Assembly: GCA_017449185.1 (NCBI GenBank)
Contig: JAFSJZ010000057.1
Coordinates: 1-37,163 of the forward strand
Length of the DNA stretch: 37,163 bases
DNA from: Oscillospiraceae bacterium
GTDB taxonomy: Bacteria; Bacillota; Clostridia; Oscillospirales; Oscillospiraceae
Direction of reading: 5' to 3'
Part shown: in pieces, positions 1 to 8,205 of the stretch
Layout: each line of letters starts with the position of its first letter
How positions within the stretch are numbered: the stretch's first letter is position 1
The notes under the pieces: generated by a model
Seen by the model: the letters and a program-made list of their open reading frames with translations, nothing else
Told to the model about the DNA's origin: nothing
Databases searched by the model: none
Made by a program: the position numbers and the translations under genes

Positions 1-352
<352 letters not shown>

Positions 353-362
353 ACAACAAGGG

Positions 363-398
363 CCCGAAGGACAGCTCGATAAGGTCCTTCGGGTCTTT
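363..398 (+). terminator. Hairpin after guaB (terminator or attenuator)
   Basis: A 10-bp perfect stem, CCCGAAGGAC at 363-372 with GTCCTTCGGG at 384-393, is followed by only a short T-rich tail (TCTTT). It starts 11 bases after the guaB stop and ends about 14 bases before the ribosome site of the next gene. I see no clear promoter between it and the next start, so it may be leaky and let guaB transcripts continue at reduced level. Confidence 0.65.
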
Positions 399-421
399 GT
401 GCCGTCTGAAAGGAGACAGAT

Positions 422-1699
422 ATGGCAAGCTGTTCGCGCTGTTATCAGGAATTCATCCAGATCCTCAAAGAAGAACTGCTGCCCGCAATGGGCTGTACCG
501 AGCCGATCGCCGTGGCCTACGCCGCTGCGAAGGCGCGCGAGACGCTCGGCGCGATGCCCGAGCGCGTGCTCGTCGAGGCCAGCGGCAACATCATCAAGAA
601 CGTCAAGAGCGTCGTCGTGCCGAATACGGGCGGGCTCAAGGGCCTCCCCGCGGCGGCCGCCGCGGGCGTCGTGGCCGGAAACGCCGGAGCCGAGCTGCAG
701 GTGCTCGCCTCCGTCAGCTCGCTGCAGATCGCCGCGATCGGGGAGTATCTGAACAAAACGCCGATCGAGGTCGAGCACGCCGACACGCCGCACATCTTCG
801 ACATCGCCGTGACGGTCCGGCGCGGCGAGGAGAGCGCGTATGTGCGCATCACGGACTTCCACACCAACATCGTCACGATCCGCAAAAACGGCGAGACGCT
901 GCTGGAGAAGGTGAGCGAAGGCGACGGAGAGGAGAGCCTGACCGAGCGCGGCTCGCTGAGCGTCGAGCGCATCATCGACTTCGCCGACAACGTGAAGATC
1001 GAAGACGTGTGCGAGATCCTCGAGCGGCAGATCGCCTACAACATGGCCATCGCCGAGGAGGGCCTGAAGAACAGCTATGGCGCGAACGTCGGCAAAACGC
1101 TGCTGAGCAGGAACGGCAGCGACCTCGGCTACAAGCTGCGCGCCTGGGCCGCCGCGGGCAGCGACGCGCGCATGAACGGCTGCGAGATGCCGGTGATCAT
1201 CAACTCCGGCAGCGGCAACCAGGGCATCACCACCTCCGTCCCGGTCATCGTCTACGCCCGCGAAACGGGCAAAAGTCATGAGGAACTGCTGCGCGCGCTG
1301 TGCGTGTCGAACCTTGTGACGATCCACCTCAAGACCGGCATCGGCCGGCTGAGCGCCTACTGCGGCGCGGTCAGCGCGGGAGCGGGCGCGGCGGCGGGCA
1401 TCGCCTATCTCCAGGGCGGACGCTTCGACGTGATCGCCCACACGGTCGTCAACACCGTGGCGGTGACCTCCGGCATCGTCTGCGACGGCGCGAAGGCCAG
1501 CTGCGCCGCCAAGATCGCCGAGGCCGTGGACGCGGGTCTGCTGGGGCTTGCGATGTACCAGAGCGGCAACGAGTTCTACGGCGGCGACGGCATCGTCAAG
1601 AAAGGCGTGGAGAAGACGATCGACATCGTCGGACGTCTGGCCCGCCTGGGCATGCAGGAGACCGACAAGGAGATCATCCGCCTGATGCTGGAGAACTGA
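422..1699 (+). CDS. cyuA: L-cysteine desulfidase / UPF0597 (serine dehydratase-like) family protein
   Basis: A 425-residue protein of the CyuA/YhaM/CdsB family. Characterised members are iron-sulfur enzymes that split L-cysteine to pyruvate, ammonia and sulfide without PLP. The family signature MGCTEP gives Cys25 at the same position as the cluster-associated cysteine of the archaeal enzyme. The glycine-rich SGSGNQG segment lies near residue 260, and a CDGAKASC segment near 350-365 carries two more likely cluster cysteines. Length is normal. The start is supported by AAAGGAGACAG just upstream of ATG 422. It follows guaB by 69 bases with a hairpin between and is closed by a strong terminator. 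Family assignment is firm; cysteine as substrate is inferred from the family. Confidence 0.88.
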   Translation: MASCSRCYQEFIQILKEELLPAMGCTEPIAVAYAAAKARETLGAMPERVLVEASGNIIKNVKSVVVPNTGGLKGLPAAAAAGVVAGNAGAELQVLASVSSLQIAAIGEYLNKTPIEVEHADTPHIFDIAVTVRRGEESAYVRITDFHTNIVTIRKNGETLLEKVSEGDGEESLTERGSLSVERIIDFADNVKIEDVCEILERQIAYNMAIAEEGLKNSYGANVGKTLLSRNGSDLGYKLRAWAAAGSDARMNGCEMPVIINSGSGNQGITTSVPVIVYARETGKSHEELLRALCVSNLVTIHLKTGIGRLSAYCGAVSAGAGAAAGIAYLQGGRFDVIAHTVVNTVAVTSGIVCDGAKASCAAKIAEAVDAGLLGLAMYQSGNEFYGGDGIVKKGVEKTIDIVGRLARLGMQETDKEIIRLMLEN

Positions 1700-1720
1700 T
1701 CAGCGTTCCCGGACAGACAT

Positions 1721-1753
1721 AAAAAGCACCCTCCCGGGGAGGGTGCTTTTTTT
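1721..1753. terminator. Bidirectional terminator between cyuA and the histidine phosphatase
   Basis: A GC-rich 10-bp stem (GCACCCTCCC 1726-1735 with GGGAGGGTGC 1737-1746) is flanked by an A run on the left and seven Ts on the right. It can therefore act for cyuA on the plus strand and for the convergent phosphatase gene on the minus strand. Confidence 0.92.
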
Positions 1754-1761
1754 GATGCCGG

Positions 1762-2313
1762 TTATTTCAGCCGCATCAGCTTACAGTTTTCGATCCCGGC
1801 GCTCCAGAATTCCGCGAGCGGCAGATCGCGGAGCTGTGAGACGATCGCGCAGTTCATCGCACCATGGCCGACGATCAGCACGTCCTTGTCCGCGGCGAGC
1901 AGAGGCTCGGCGACCTCGCGCAGGAACTGCCCCGTGCGCGCGAAGAGCTCGTCGAAGCTCTCGCCGCCCTCGACGGGGACGACGTATTTCTCGGGCGCGC
2001 GGAAGAGGACGTTCACGGGGCAGTCGGGGATACGAAAACTGTCCGCGACGCCCTCCCAGACGCCGAAGCTCATCTCCCGCAGCCGATCGTCCGTCAGAAT
2101 GGGGACTCCCCGCCCGCGCAGGACGATCTCGGCGGTCTCCCTCGCGCGCCGCAGCGGCGAGGAATAGCACACATCGAAAGGCACGTCCCGGATCTCCTCG
2201 CGTGCACGCTCGGCCATGTGCCGCCCCTCGTCGTTGAGAGGAATGTCGGTCAGGCCCTGCAGCCGGTGCGCGGCGTTCCAGTCTGTTTTTCCGTGTCGCA
2301 TGATGTACAGCAT
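1762..2313 (-). CDS. Histidine phosphatase family protein (phosphoglycerate mutase-like)
   Basis: A 183-residue protein with the RHG signature near its N-terminus (MLYIMRHGKTDWN), where the histidine is the phospho-acceptor. The motif Q-G-x-x-D-x-P-L-N-x-x-G follows, then the SSPLRRARETAE segment with the second catalytic arginine, and the late VGHGAMN motif with the second histidine. This set defines the broad-specificity phosphatase branch (CobC/PhoE/GpmB-like) rather than glycolytic mutase. Substrate cannot be read from sequence. I chose ATG at 2313 because GGGGAGGAA lies 4-12 bases upstream on the minus strand; a further 14 in-frame codons upstream have no ribosome site. It is a single gene facing cyuA across a shared terminator. 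Confidence 0.85.
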   Translation of the reverse strand: MLYIMRHGKTDWNAAHRLQGLTDIPLNDEGRHMAERAREEIRDVPFDVCYSSPLRRARETAEIVLRGRGVPILTDDRLREMSFGVWEGVADSFRIPDCPVNVLFRAPEKYVVPVEGGESFDELFARTGQFLREVAEPLLAADKDVLIVGHGAMNCAIVSQLRDLPLAEFWSAGIENCKLMRLK

Positions 2314-2386
2314 GGGTTTCCTCCCCAGAACCATGTTTTCAACATATTCTATCATACTCCGCTCCGCTTCGGCAAGGCCGGAGCGA

Positions 2387-2415
2387 TTGACGCAAGAGAG
2401 CGCGGGAGATATAAT
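2387..2415 (+). promoter_or_regulatory. Promoter for the carboxylesterase gene
   Basis: TTGACG at 2387-2392 and a perfect TATAAT at 2410-2415 are separated by exactly 17 bases. The predicted transcript would begin near 2422, about 20 bases before the esterase start at 2442, leaving room for the GGAGGAT ribosome site. Confidence 0.85.
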
Positions 2416-2441
2416 ATGAAAAAACCGGCGGAGGATCTGGC

Positions 2442-4211
2442 ATGAAAAAACGAAAAATCGGCTTTTGGATCGGATTCGCGCTGCTGCTTGCGCTGATGCT
2501 CGCGGTGCTGGAACTGAACAAGAACACGCTCGCGGGCTTCTGCCTGTGCGCGGCCTCGGCGCTGCTGTTCCTCTGTGTTCACGGCCGCGCGAAGAAAAAA
2601 GGCCTGCGCGCGCTGTGCTTTCTCGGCTGGATCGCGCTCTTTGCCGTTATCCTTTTCCTCAGCTGGCCGCCCGTGAAGGCCGTCCCCGCGGCAGAAGGGA
2701 AGGAGAGTGCCCGCTCGCCGGTCGTGCTGACGCGCAAGGGCAAGGTGCAGGGCGTCCTCAGCGCCGACGGTGCGGTGGAGATCTATACGGCCATTCCCTA
2801 CGCCAAGCCCCCGGTGGGCGAGCTGCGCTGGCGCGAGCCCCAGGAGCCGGACGCCTGGGAGGGCACGCTGCTGTGCGATCATTTCGCGCCGATGAGCATG
2901 CAGCCGACCAATCTGCCGATCTACAATTCCCTCGCGCAGATCATCGGCTATCACGACTATAAGATCTCCCTCTCGGACAATTCGATCGAGCCCGTGAGCG
3001 AGGACGCGCTCTACGTCAACGTCTGGAAGCCATCGGGCGACGTCGCGGGCCTGCCCGTGTACGTGTACGTCCACGGCGGCTCGCTGCAGACGGGGCAGCC
3101 CTGGTACGCCGATTACAGCGGTCTGGGGCTCGCCCGCGAGGGCGTGATCGTCGTCAACATGGGCTACCGTCTCGGCGTGTTCGGCTACCTCGCGGACGAG
3201 GAGCTGATGGCCGAGTCGCCCAACGGCACGACGGGCAACTACGGCCTGCTCGACCAGATCATGGCGCTCGAGTGGGTGCGGGACAACATCGCCGCCTTCG
3301 GGGGCGATGCGAACAACGTGACGCTCGCGGGCGAATCGGCGGGCGCGGCGGCGGTGAGCGCGCTGTGCACCTCACCTCTGGCGAAGGGGCTGTTCGAGCG
3401 CGTCGTGCTCGAAAGCTCCACCGTCGCCTCCATCGCGCCGCCGCACTCCTTCCGCACGCTGGACGAGGCGCTGAAAAGCGGGAAAGAGCTGAAAGAACGC
3501 TATGGAGTGAGCTCGATCGACGAGCTGCGCGCGCTTCCCGCGGAGAAGCTGGCGGGCGAGGCGGGTACGCAGCATCACATGACCGTGGACGGCTACGCGC
3601 TGACGCAGACGCCTTACGAGAGCTACCGCCGCGGCGTCCACAACGAAAAGGCGATCCTCCACGGCTACAACAGCGAGGAGAGCGGCCCCTTCGTGCTGCT
3701 CTCGCAGGCAAGCATGAAGAACTACGAGCAAAAGCTCCGCGCCTATTTCAAGGACTATGCCGACGAGATCCTCGCGGTGTACCCCGCCGCGACGGACGAC
3801 GAGGCGCAGGCATACTGGGCGGAGATCTACGGCGCGATCTTCTTCGACTATCCGCACTACTGCCTCAACCGCCTGGCCGTCGAGAACGGCGTTCCGGTCT
3901 GGGAGTATCGCTTTTCCCGTTCCAACGGCCGCCTCGGCGCCTGGCACAGCGGCGAGATGGTCTACTGCTACGGCAACATCCCTGCGGACTCGAAGCTCTA
4001 CGACGCGCGGGACCGCGAGCTGAGCGCACAAATGCTCTCGTACTGGGCAAACTTCGCCGAGACGGGCGACCCGAACGGCGCGGGGCTTCCGGAGTGGGAG
4101 GAAAATCTCACATCCTCGCGGCTTATGGGCTTCGGAGACGAAACGGGCATGATCGACGAGCGCGAGCACGCCCTCTTCGCGGTGCTCGACCGGATGCAGG
4201 GCTGGGAATAA
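2442..4211 (+). CDS. Membrane-anchored type B carboxylesterase
   Basis: A 589-residue alpha/beta-hydrolase of the carboxylesterase type B family. Three hydrophobic segments (about 8-24, 30-47 and 56-74) come first. Basic residues before the first and between the second and third suggest the catalytic domain sits outside the cell. From residue ~92 the family fold begins, with the oxyanion segment YVHGGSL near 208 and the nucleophile elbow GESAGA holding Ser299. The later NSEESG segment and the WHSGEMVY segment supply the expected acid and histidine positions. Most bacterial members have a simple signal peptide or none, so the triple-span anchor is unusual. It has its own promoter and terminator. 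The ester substrate is unknown. Confidence 0.9.
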   Translation: MKKRKIGFWIGFALLLALMLAVLELNKNTLAGFCLCAASALLFLCVHGRAKKKGLRALCFLGWIALFAVILFLSWPPVKAVPAAEGKESARSPVVLTRKGKVQGVLSADGAVEIYTAIPYAKPPVGELRWREPQEPDAWEGTLLCDHFAPMSMQPTNLPIYNSLAQIIGYHDYKISLSDNSIEPVSEDALYVNVWKPSGDVAGLPVYVYVHGGSLQTGQPWYADYSGLGLAREGVIVVNMGYRLGVFGYLADEELMAESPNGTTGNYGLLDQIMALEWVRDNIAAFGGDANNVTLAGESAGAAAVSALCTSPLAKGLFERVVLESSTVASIAPPHSFRTLDEALKSGKELKERYGVSSIDELRALPAEKLAGEAGTQHHMTVDGYALTQTPYESYRRGVHNEKAILHGYNSEESGPFVLLSQASMKNYEQKLRAYFKDYADEILAVYPAATDDEAQAYWAEIYGAIFFDYPHYCLNRLAVENGVPVWEYRFSRSNGRLGAWHSGEMVYCYGNIPADSKLYDARDRELSAQMLSYWANFAETGDPNGAGLPEWEENLTSSRLMGFGDETGMIDEREHALFAVLDRMQGWE

Positions 4212-4226
4212 CCGAAAAACGAAAAT

Positions 4227-4264
4227 ACGGCGCAGGGCGGTTTCCCGTCCTGCGCCGTTTTTTG
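4227..4264 (+). terminator. Terminator after the carboxylesterase gene
   Basis: The stem ACGGCGCAGG (4227-4236) pairs with CCTGCGCCGT (4249-4258) and is followed by a run of six to seven Ts. It lies between two convergent genes and probably also helps stop minus-strand transcription of the YdcF-like gene. Confidence 0.9.
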
Positions 4265-4272
4265 TGTGATTA

Positions 4273-5025
4273 TCAGTTCCCGAACACCCAGAAATGGGTG
4301 ACGCCGAAGGCCTCGCGGATGAAGTAGTTGAGCATCACGAAGAAATAGCCCCAGGGCGCGGCGACGCCCGCGGCGTCCGTCACGCCGAGCTTCTGCGCGA
4401 AGAGCTTGGCGCGGTAAAGATGATAGGCGCTCGACACGATGGCGACCCGGCCCTGCGGCTCGCCTGAGCGCGCGCGGATGATCGCAAAGGAGTTTTTGAG
4501 GTTTTCCTCCGTGGAGGTGGCCTTGTCCTCGACGATGATGCGCGCCGGGTCGACGCCGTGCGCGGTCATCCACTCGTACATGGCCTGCCCTTCCGTGACC
4601 GTCTCGCCCGCGCCCATGCCGCCGGAGACGATCGCAACGGAATCGGGGTAGCGCGCGAGGTAATCCATCGCGCCCTCCATGCGGCGCACGAGCGTCAGCG
4701 AGGGCTGATCGCCGTAGACCGCCGCGCCGAGCACGATCAGATAGTCCCGCCCGTCGTCGGGGTCGGTGCGGGCGTTTTTGATGATAAAACTCTCGACAAA
4801 GCAGAAGTAGGCGAGCCCGAGACACACGAGCGCGACGACGGCCTTCCACAGCGCGGCGGGAAGAAAGCGGTGCAGCACGACGAGCGCCGCAACGAAAAGA
4901 GCCGTATAGCCCCACCAGGCGTAGCCGCGCAGGGCGAAGCGCAGGAAAAAGGCGATCGCAGCGAGCGCGGCGCTGACGACGGCCCAAAGGCGGCCGCGCG
5001 CCTTCTTTTCGCTTTGCGTTCTCAT
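4273..5025 (-). CDS. YdcF/SanA/ElyC-like DUF218 membrane protein
   Basis: A 250-residue protein with about three N-terminal membrane segments (roughly residues 12-85) followed by a DUF218 domain. The domain shows the family pattern: the strand YLIVLGAAVYGD, then a SGGMGAGET loop, the segment EDKATSTEENLKNS, and AIVSSAYHLYRA. These are the conserved acid and polar residues of SanA, ElyC and YdcF proteins. E. coli ElyC and SanA affect envelope integrity, but the chemistry is not settled. I chose ATG 5025, which overlaps the stop of the ABC-F gene as ATGA and has GGGAGGAAC upstream; an ATG six codons earlier lies inside the preceding gene. Position in an operon with cell-wall genes fits an envelope role. 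Confidence 0.85.
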   Translation of the reverse strand: MRTQSEKKARGRLWAVVSAALAAIAFFLRFALRGYAWWGYTALFVAALVVLHRFLPAALWKAVVALVCLGLAYFCFVESFIIKNARTDPDDGRDYLIVLGAAVYGDQPSLTLVRRMEGAMDYLARYPDSVAIVSGGMGAGETVTEGQAMYEWMTAHGVDPARIIVEDKATSTEENLKNSFAIIRARSGEPQGRVAIVSSAYHLYRAKLFAQKLGVTDAAGVAAPWGYFFVMLNYFIREAFGVTHFWVFGN

Positions 5026-6893
5026 GCGTTCAGTTCCTCCCATTTTTCATACAGCGCCGTCAGCTTCGCCTCGAGCTCCTCCCGCTTTGCGGCGATCTCC
5101 AGGAGCTTCTGATAGTCGCTGGCGTTCTCGATCTCCTCGCGCGCGAGCGAGGCGAGCGTTTCCTCCAGCGCGGCGATCTCCTTTTCGGTTTTGGCGATCA
5201 GCCGCTCGGCGTTTCCCGGGCGCGGCGCTCTCGTGTCGCGCTTTTCTTTTTTCTCGTCCTTCTCCGCGCTCTGACGGAAGACGGCCTGCCGCGCGCGCCA
5301 CTGCCCGTACTCGCTCCAGGGACCGCGGAAGTCGCTGAGGCGTCCGTTTTCCAGCGTCCAGATGCGGGTGGCGAACTTTTCGATGAAATAGCGGTCGTGC
5401 GAGACGAAGAGCAGCGTCTGCTCATAGTCCGAGAGCGCGTCCTCCATCCACTCGCGGCTGGCGATGTCGAGGTGGTTGGTCGGCTCGTCGAGGACGAGGA
5501 GATTGATCTGCCCGCCCATGAGCATGCACAGCCGCAAACGGCTTTTTTCGCCGCCGGAGAGCGTGGACACGCGCTTGAACACGTCCTCGCCGCGGAAGCC
5601 GAAGGCCGCGAGACGGTCGCGCGCCTCCTGCGGCTGGACACGGCAGTCCCAGAGCATCGTGTCGAGCATCGAGCGGCTCTCGTCCGTAAAGCGCACGATC
5701 TGCGGCAGATAGGCCGTGCGGATCGCGGGACCGCGGTAGATGTACCCGGCGTCGGGCGTCTCCTCGCCCATGAGGAGCTTTAAAAAGCTCGTCTTGCCCG
5801 CGCCGTTGTCGCCGATGAGGGCGATGCGCTCTCCCCCCGTGACCTCCAGCGAGACGCCGGAGAACAGCACGCGCCCGGCGTATCCCTTTTCCAGACCGTC
5901 CGCGACGATGACCTCGTCGCCGGCAAATTCGCGCTCGCGGAATTTTACGTTCAGCTTGCGCGCCGTGGTCGGCTTTTCGGTCTGAGAGAGACGCTCGATG
6001 CGCTTTTCCATCGAGAAAGCGCGCTTGTGCAGCTTGTCGTTTCCCAGGAAGGCCCAGAGGTGCAGCTGATCCGCCGCGCGCTGAAGCTGCTCGATCTTGG
6101 CTTGATCCTTTTCGTACTGCCGGAGCTTTTCCTCAAAGCGGCGCTGCCGCTCTTCGACGAAAAAGCTGTAGTTGCCGCTGTAAAACTCAGCCCGTCCGTC
6201 GACGATCTCGATGCAGCGCTGCACGGCGACGTCGAGAAAGTAACGGTCGTGGCTGATCGCGAGCACCGTGCCGCGGAAATGCAGGATGTAGTCCTCCAGC
6301 CATTCGGTGGCGTGGAGATCAAGATGGTTGGTCGGCTCGTCGAGCAGCAGGATGTCCGTGTCCTCGAGGATCAGCCGCGCGAGGTTCACGCGCGTGCGCT
6401 CGCCGCCGGAGAGCGTGTCGAAGAGCTGAGAGCGCATCGCGCTCGTGATGTCGAGACCGCTTGCAATGCGGCTGCGCTCGCTGTCCATTTCCCAGCCGCC
6501 GAGACGGCGAAAGTCGTCGGCGAGCGTGTCATACTCCCGCAGCAGGGCGGGGGAGACGTCGCGCTCCATCTGTGCGGAGAGTTCGTCGAGCCGCGCGGAG
6601 ATCGTATAGAGGCGGCGCTGCGCGTCCTTCAGCACGTCCTCGGTCGTCCAGTCCTCCGGGAAAACGGGGATCTGGGAGATCAGGCCGATCCGCTTGCCCG
6701 GTGCGACGACTGCTTCGCCCTCATCGGGGCGCAGCTCGCCGCTGAGGATGCGGAAGAGCGTCGTCTTGCCGCAGCCGTTGGGACCGAGAATGCCGATATG
6801 CTCGCCGGAGTTGACCGTAAAGGAGAGTCCGTTGAGGACCTTCTTGCCGACCTCGAAGCTTTTTTCCAGATTGTTTACCGAGATGTCGATCAT
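5022..6893 (-). CDS. ABC-F family ATPase (ribosome-associated type)
   Basis: A 623-residue protein with two ABC domains and no membrane segments. Domain 1 has Walker A GPNGCGKT (37-44), signature LSGGE (161-165) and DEPTNHLD (185-192). A charged linker follows (about 245-315), which in ABC-F proteins reaches toward the P-site tRNA. Domain 2 has Walker A GDNGAGKT (361-368), LSGGEKSR (445-452) and DEPTNHLD (469-476). A basic coiled-coil tail covers about 555-620. This architecture matches translation factors such as YdiF/Uup-type ABC-F proteins; an antibiotic-protection role cannot be excluded from sequence. The ATG at 6893 is four bases past the PBP stop and has GGAAGGATAAGG upstream. The gene is coupled to its neighbours on both sides. 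Confidence 0.93.
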   Translation of the reverse strand: MIDISVNNLEKSFEVGKKVLNGLSFTVNSGEHIGILGPNGCGKTTLFRILSGELRPDEGEAVVAPGKRIGLISQIPVFPEDWTTEDVLKDAQRRLYTISARLDELSAQMERDVSPALLREYDTLADDFRRLGGWEMDSERSRIASGLDITSAMRSQLFDTLSGGERTRVNLARLILEDTDILLLDEPTNHLDLHATEWLEDYILHFRGTVLAISHDRYFLDVAVQRCIEIVDGRAEFYSGNYSFFVEERQRRFEEKLRQYEKDQAKIEQLQRAADQLHLWAFLGNDKLHKRAFSMEKRIERLSQTEKPTTARKLNVKFREREFAGDEVIVADGLEKGYAGRVLFSGVSLEVTGGERIALIGDNGAGKTSFLKLLMGEETPDAGYIYRGPAIRTAYLPQIVRFTDESRSMLDTMLWDCRVQPQEARDRLAAFGFRGEDVFKRVSTLSGGEKSRLRLCMLMGGQINLLVLDEPTNHLDIASREWMEDALSDYEQTLLFVSHDRYFIEKFATRIWTLENGRLSDFRGPWSEYGQWRARQAVFRQSAEKDEKKEKRDTRAPRPGNAERLIAKTEKEIAALEETLASLAREEIENASDYQKLLEIAAKREELEAKLTALYEKWEELNA

Positions 6894-6897
6894 AGCC

Positions 6898-8205
6898 TTA
6901 TCCTTCCGAGGCAATGGCCGCGCGCAGGATCCGGTTGGCGACCGGCGCGGCGGCGACAAGCCCGCTGCCCGCGCGCTCGATTACGACCGCGAAGGCGTAG
7001 GGGTGGGCCGGATCGTCGAGAAAGCCGACGAACCAGGCATGGGACGTCCCGTCGCCGAGCTCGGCCGTGCCGGTCTTGGCGCAGACATGGGACAGACCGG
7101 GGAAATAGATCTCCGGCATATAGTGCGACACGACGTTGTAGCTCATCATTTCTTTGAGCTTGTCCGCGGTCGAGGCCTCGACGAGACGCGTCTGTTCGAC
7201 CGGTTCGTCGGAAAGGATCAGCTGCGGCGTCGCGAGCATGCCGCCGTTGGCGATGGCCGCGACATAGCGCAGCATCGCGTAGGGTGTCACCAGATCGGTC
7301 GACTGGCCGATGCCCGACCAGGCCAGCTCCGGGTCCCCCGCATAGGACGTGCGGTAGCTGCCCGCGATCGCGCCGATGCCGTCGAGCTCCTGTCTATCGA
7401 GAAAACCGTAGGCCTTGACGTGGCTGTAGAGGCTGTTGTAGCCCGTCGCCACGGCGATCTGCGCAAAGGCACAGTTGCAGGAGTTGGCGAGCGCCTGCTC
7501 AAAGGTCTGCTCACCGTGCACGCCGGTGCAGTGGATGTCCACCGTGCCGATCGTGTACTCGCCCTCACAGCTAAAGCTGCGGGAGAAGACGTCGCCTAAG
7601 TCCTCGATCGCAGCCGCCGCCGTCACAAGCTTGAAGACCGAGCCGGGCGGAAAACTCGCGGACAGACAGCGGTTGATGAAGGCCGTGTCGGCCACCGGCG
7701 CTTCTCCGTTGATCGGGTCGGCCGAGGGCAGGCTGACCATGCACAGCACCTCGCCGGTCTTGTAATTCATCATCATGGCCGCGCCGCGCCGGTTATAGCC
7801 GATCGCGTTCCAGGCTGCGCGGCAGACCGCGGCGTCGACCGTGAGCGTGAGCGCCTTCGGCTCCTTCTTGTTCGTGCCCTCGAGCAGGCTGTATTCCTGC
7901 ATGAGATCCCAATAGGCGCCGAGCGCGCCGGTGCCCGTGCGGTTCCAGTAGTCGCCGGTCACATGATAGCAGGCCACGCGCGTCTCCGCATCGTCGGAGA
8001 AGGCGTATTTCGTCGCGTCGAAGGAGGCCAGCAGCACGCCGTGACGGTCGCGCAGCTCGCCGCCCGCGCCGGAATTGGCGGAGGCGAAGTACAGGGCCCA
8101 GTCGCCGCCCTCGTCGGCATAGCGCAGCACGAACACCGTCATGCCGAAGATGATCGCCAGGGCGAGCAGCAGCACGGAGAAGGCCCGGCGGGTGATCTTT
8201 TTCAT
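6898..8205 (-). CDS. Class B penicillin-binding protein (transpeptidase)
   Basis: A 435-residue D,D-transpeptidase that cross-links peptidoglycan outside the membrane. It has one N-terminal anchor (about residues 8-27), a short pedestal, and a transpeptidase domain from about 120. The three penicilloyl-serine motifs are visible: SVFK (nucleophile Ser189, Lys192), SCN (242-244) and KTGT (377-380). It is short for an FtsI/PBP2 and lacks most of the usual N-terminal dimerisation region, so it resembles the PbpA type of actinobacteria and clostridia. ATG 8205 overlaps the stop of the FtsW-like gene as ATGA, with GGGAGG nine bases upstream. The pairing with the upstream SEDS polymerase suggests the two proteins act as one glycan-polymerising and cross-linking unit. 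Confidence 0.93.
   Translation of the reverse strand: MKKITRRAFSVLLLALAIIFGMTVFVLRYADEGGDWALYFASANSGAGGELRDRHGVLLASFDATKYAFSDDAETRVACYHVTGDYWNRTGTGALGAYWDLMQEYSLLEGTNKKEPKALTLTVDAAVCRAAWNAIGYNRRGAAMMMNYKTGEVLCMVSLPSADPINGEAPVADTAFINRCLSASFPPGSVFKLVTAAAAIEDLGDVFSRSFSCEGEYTIGTVDIHCTGVHGEQTFEQALANSCNCAFAQIAVATGYNSLYSHVKAYGFLDRQELDGIGAIAGSYRTSYAGDPELAWSGIGQSTDLVTPYAMLRYVAAIANGGMLATPQLILSDEPVEQTRLVEASTADKLKEMMSYNVVSHYMPEIYFPGLSHVCAKTGTAELGDGTSHAWFVGFLDDPAHPYAFAVVIERAGSGLVAAAPVANRILRAAIASEG

Noticed and set aside
2416..2445. Nine-codon open frame (MKKPAEDLA) overlapping the esterase start as ATGA, resembling a leader peptide
   Set aside because: Its ATG directly follows the -10 box at 2410-2415 and lies upstream of the expected transcript start, so it would not be transcribed.
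6894..6959. N-terminal extension of the ABC-F protein by 22 codons
   Set aside because: The extension lies within the PBP coding region. ATG 6893 has a good ribosome site right after the PBP stop.
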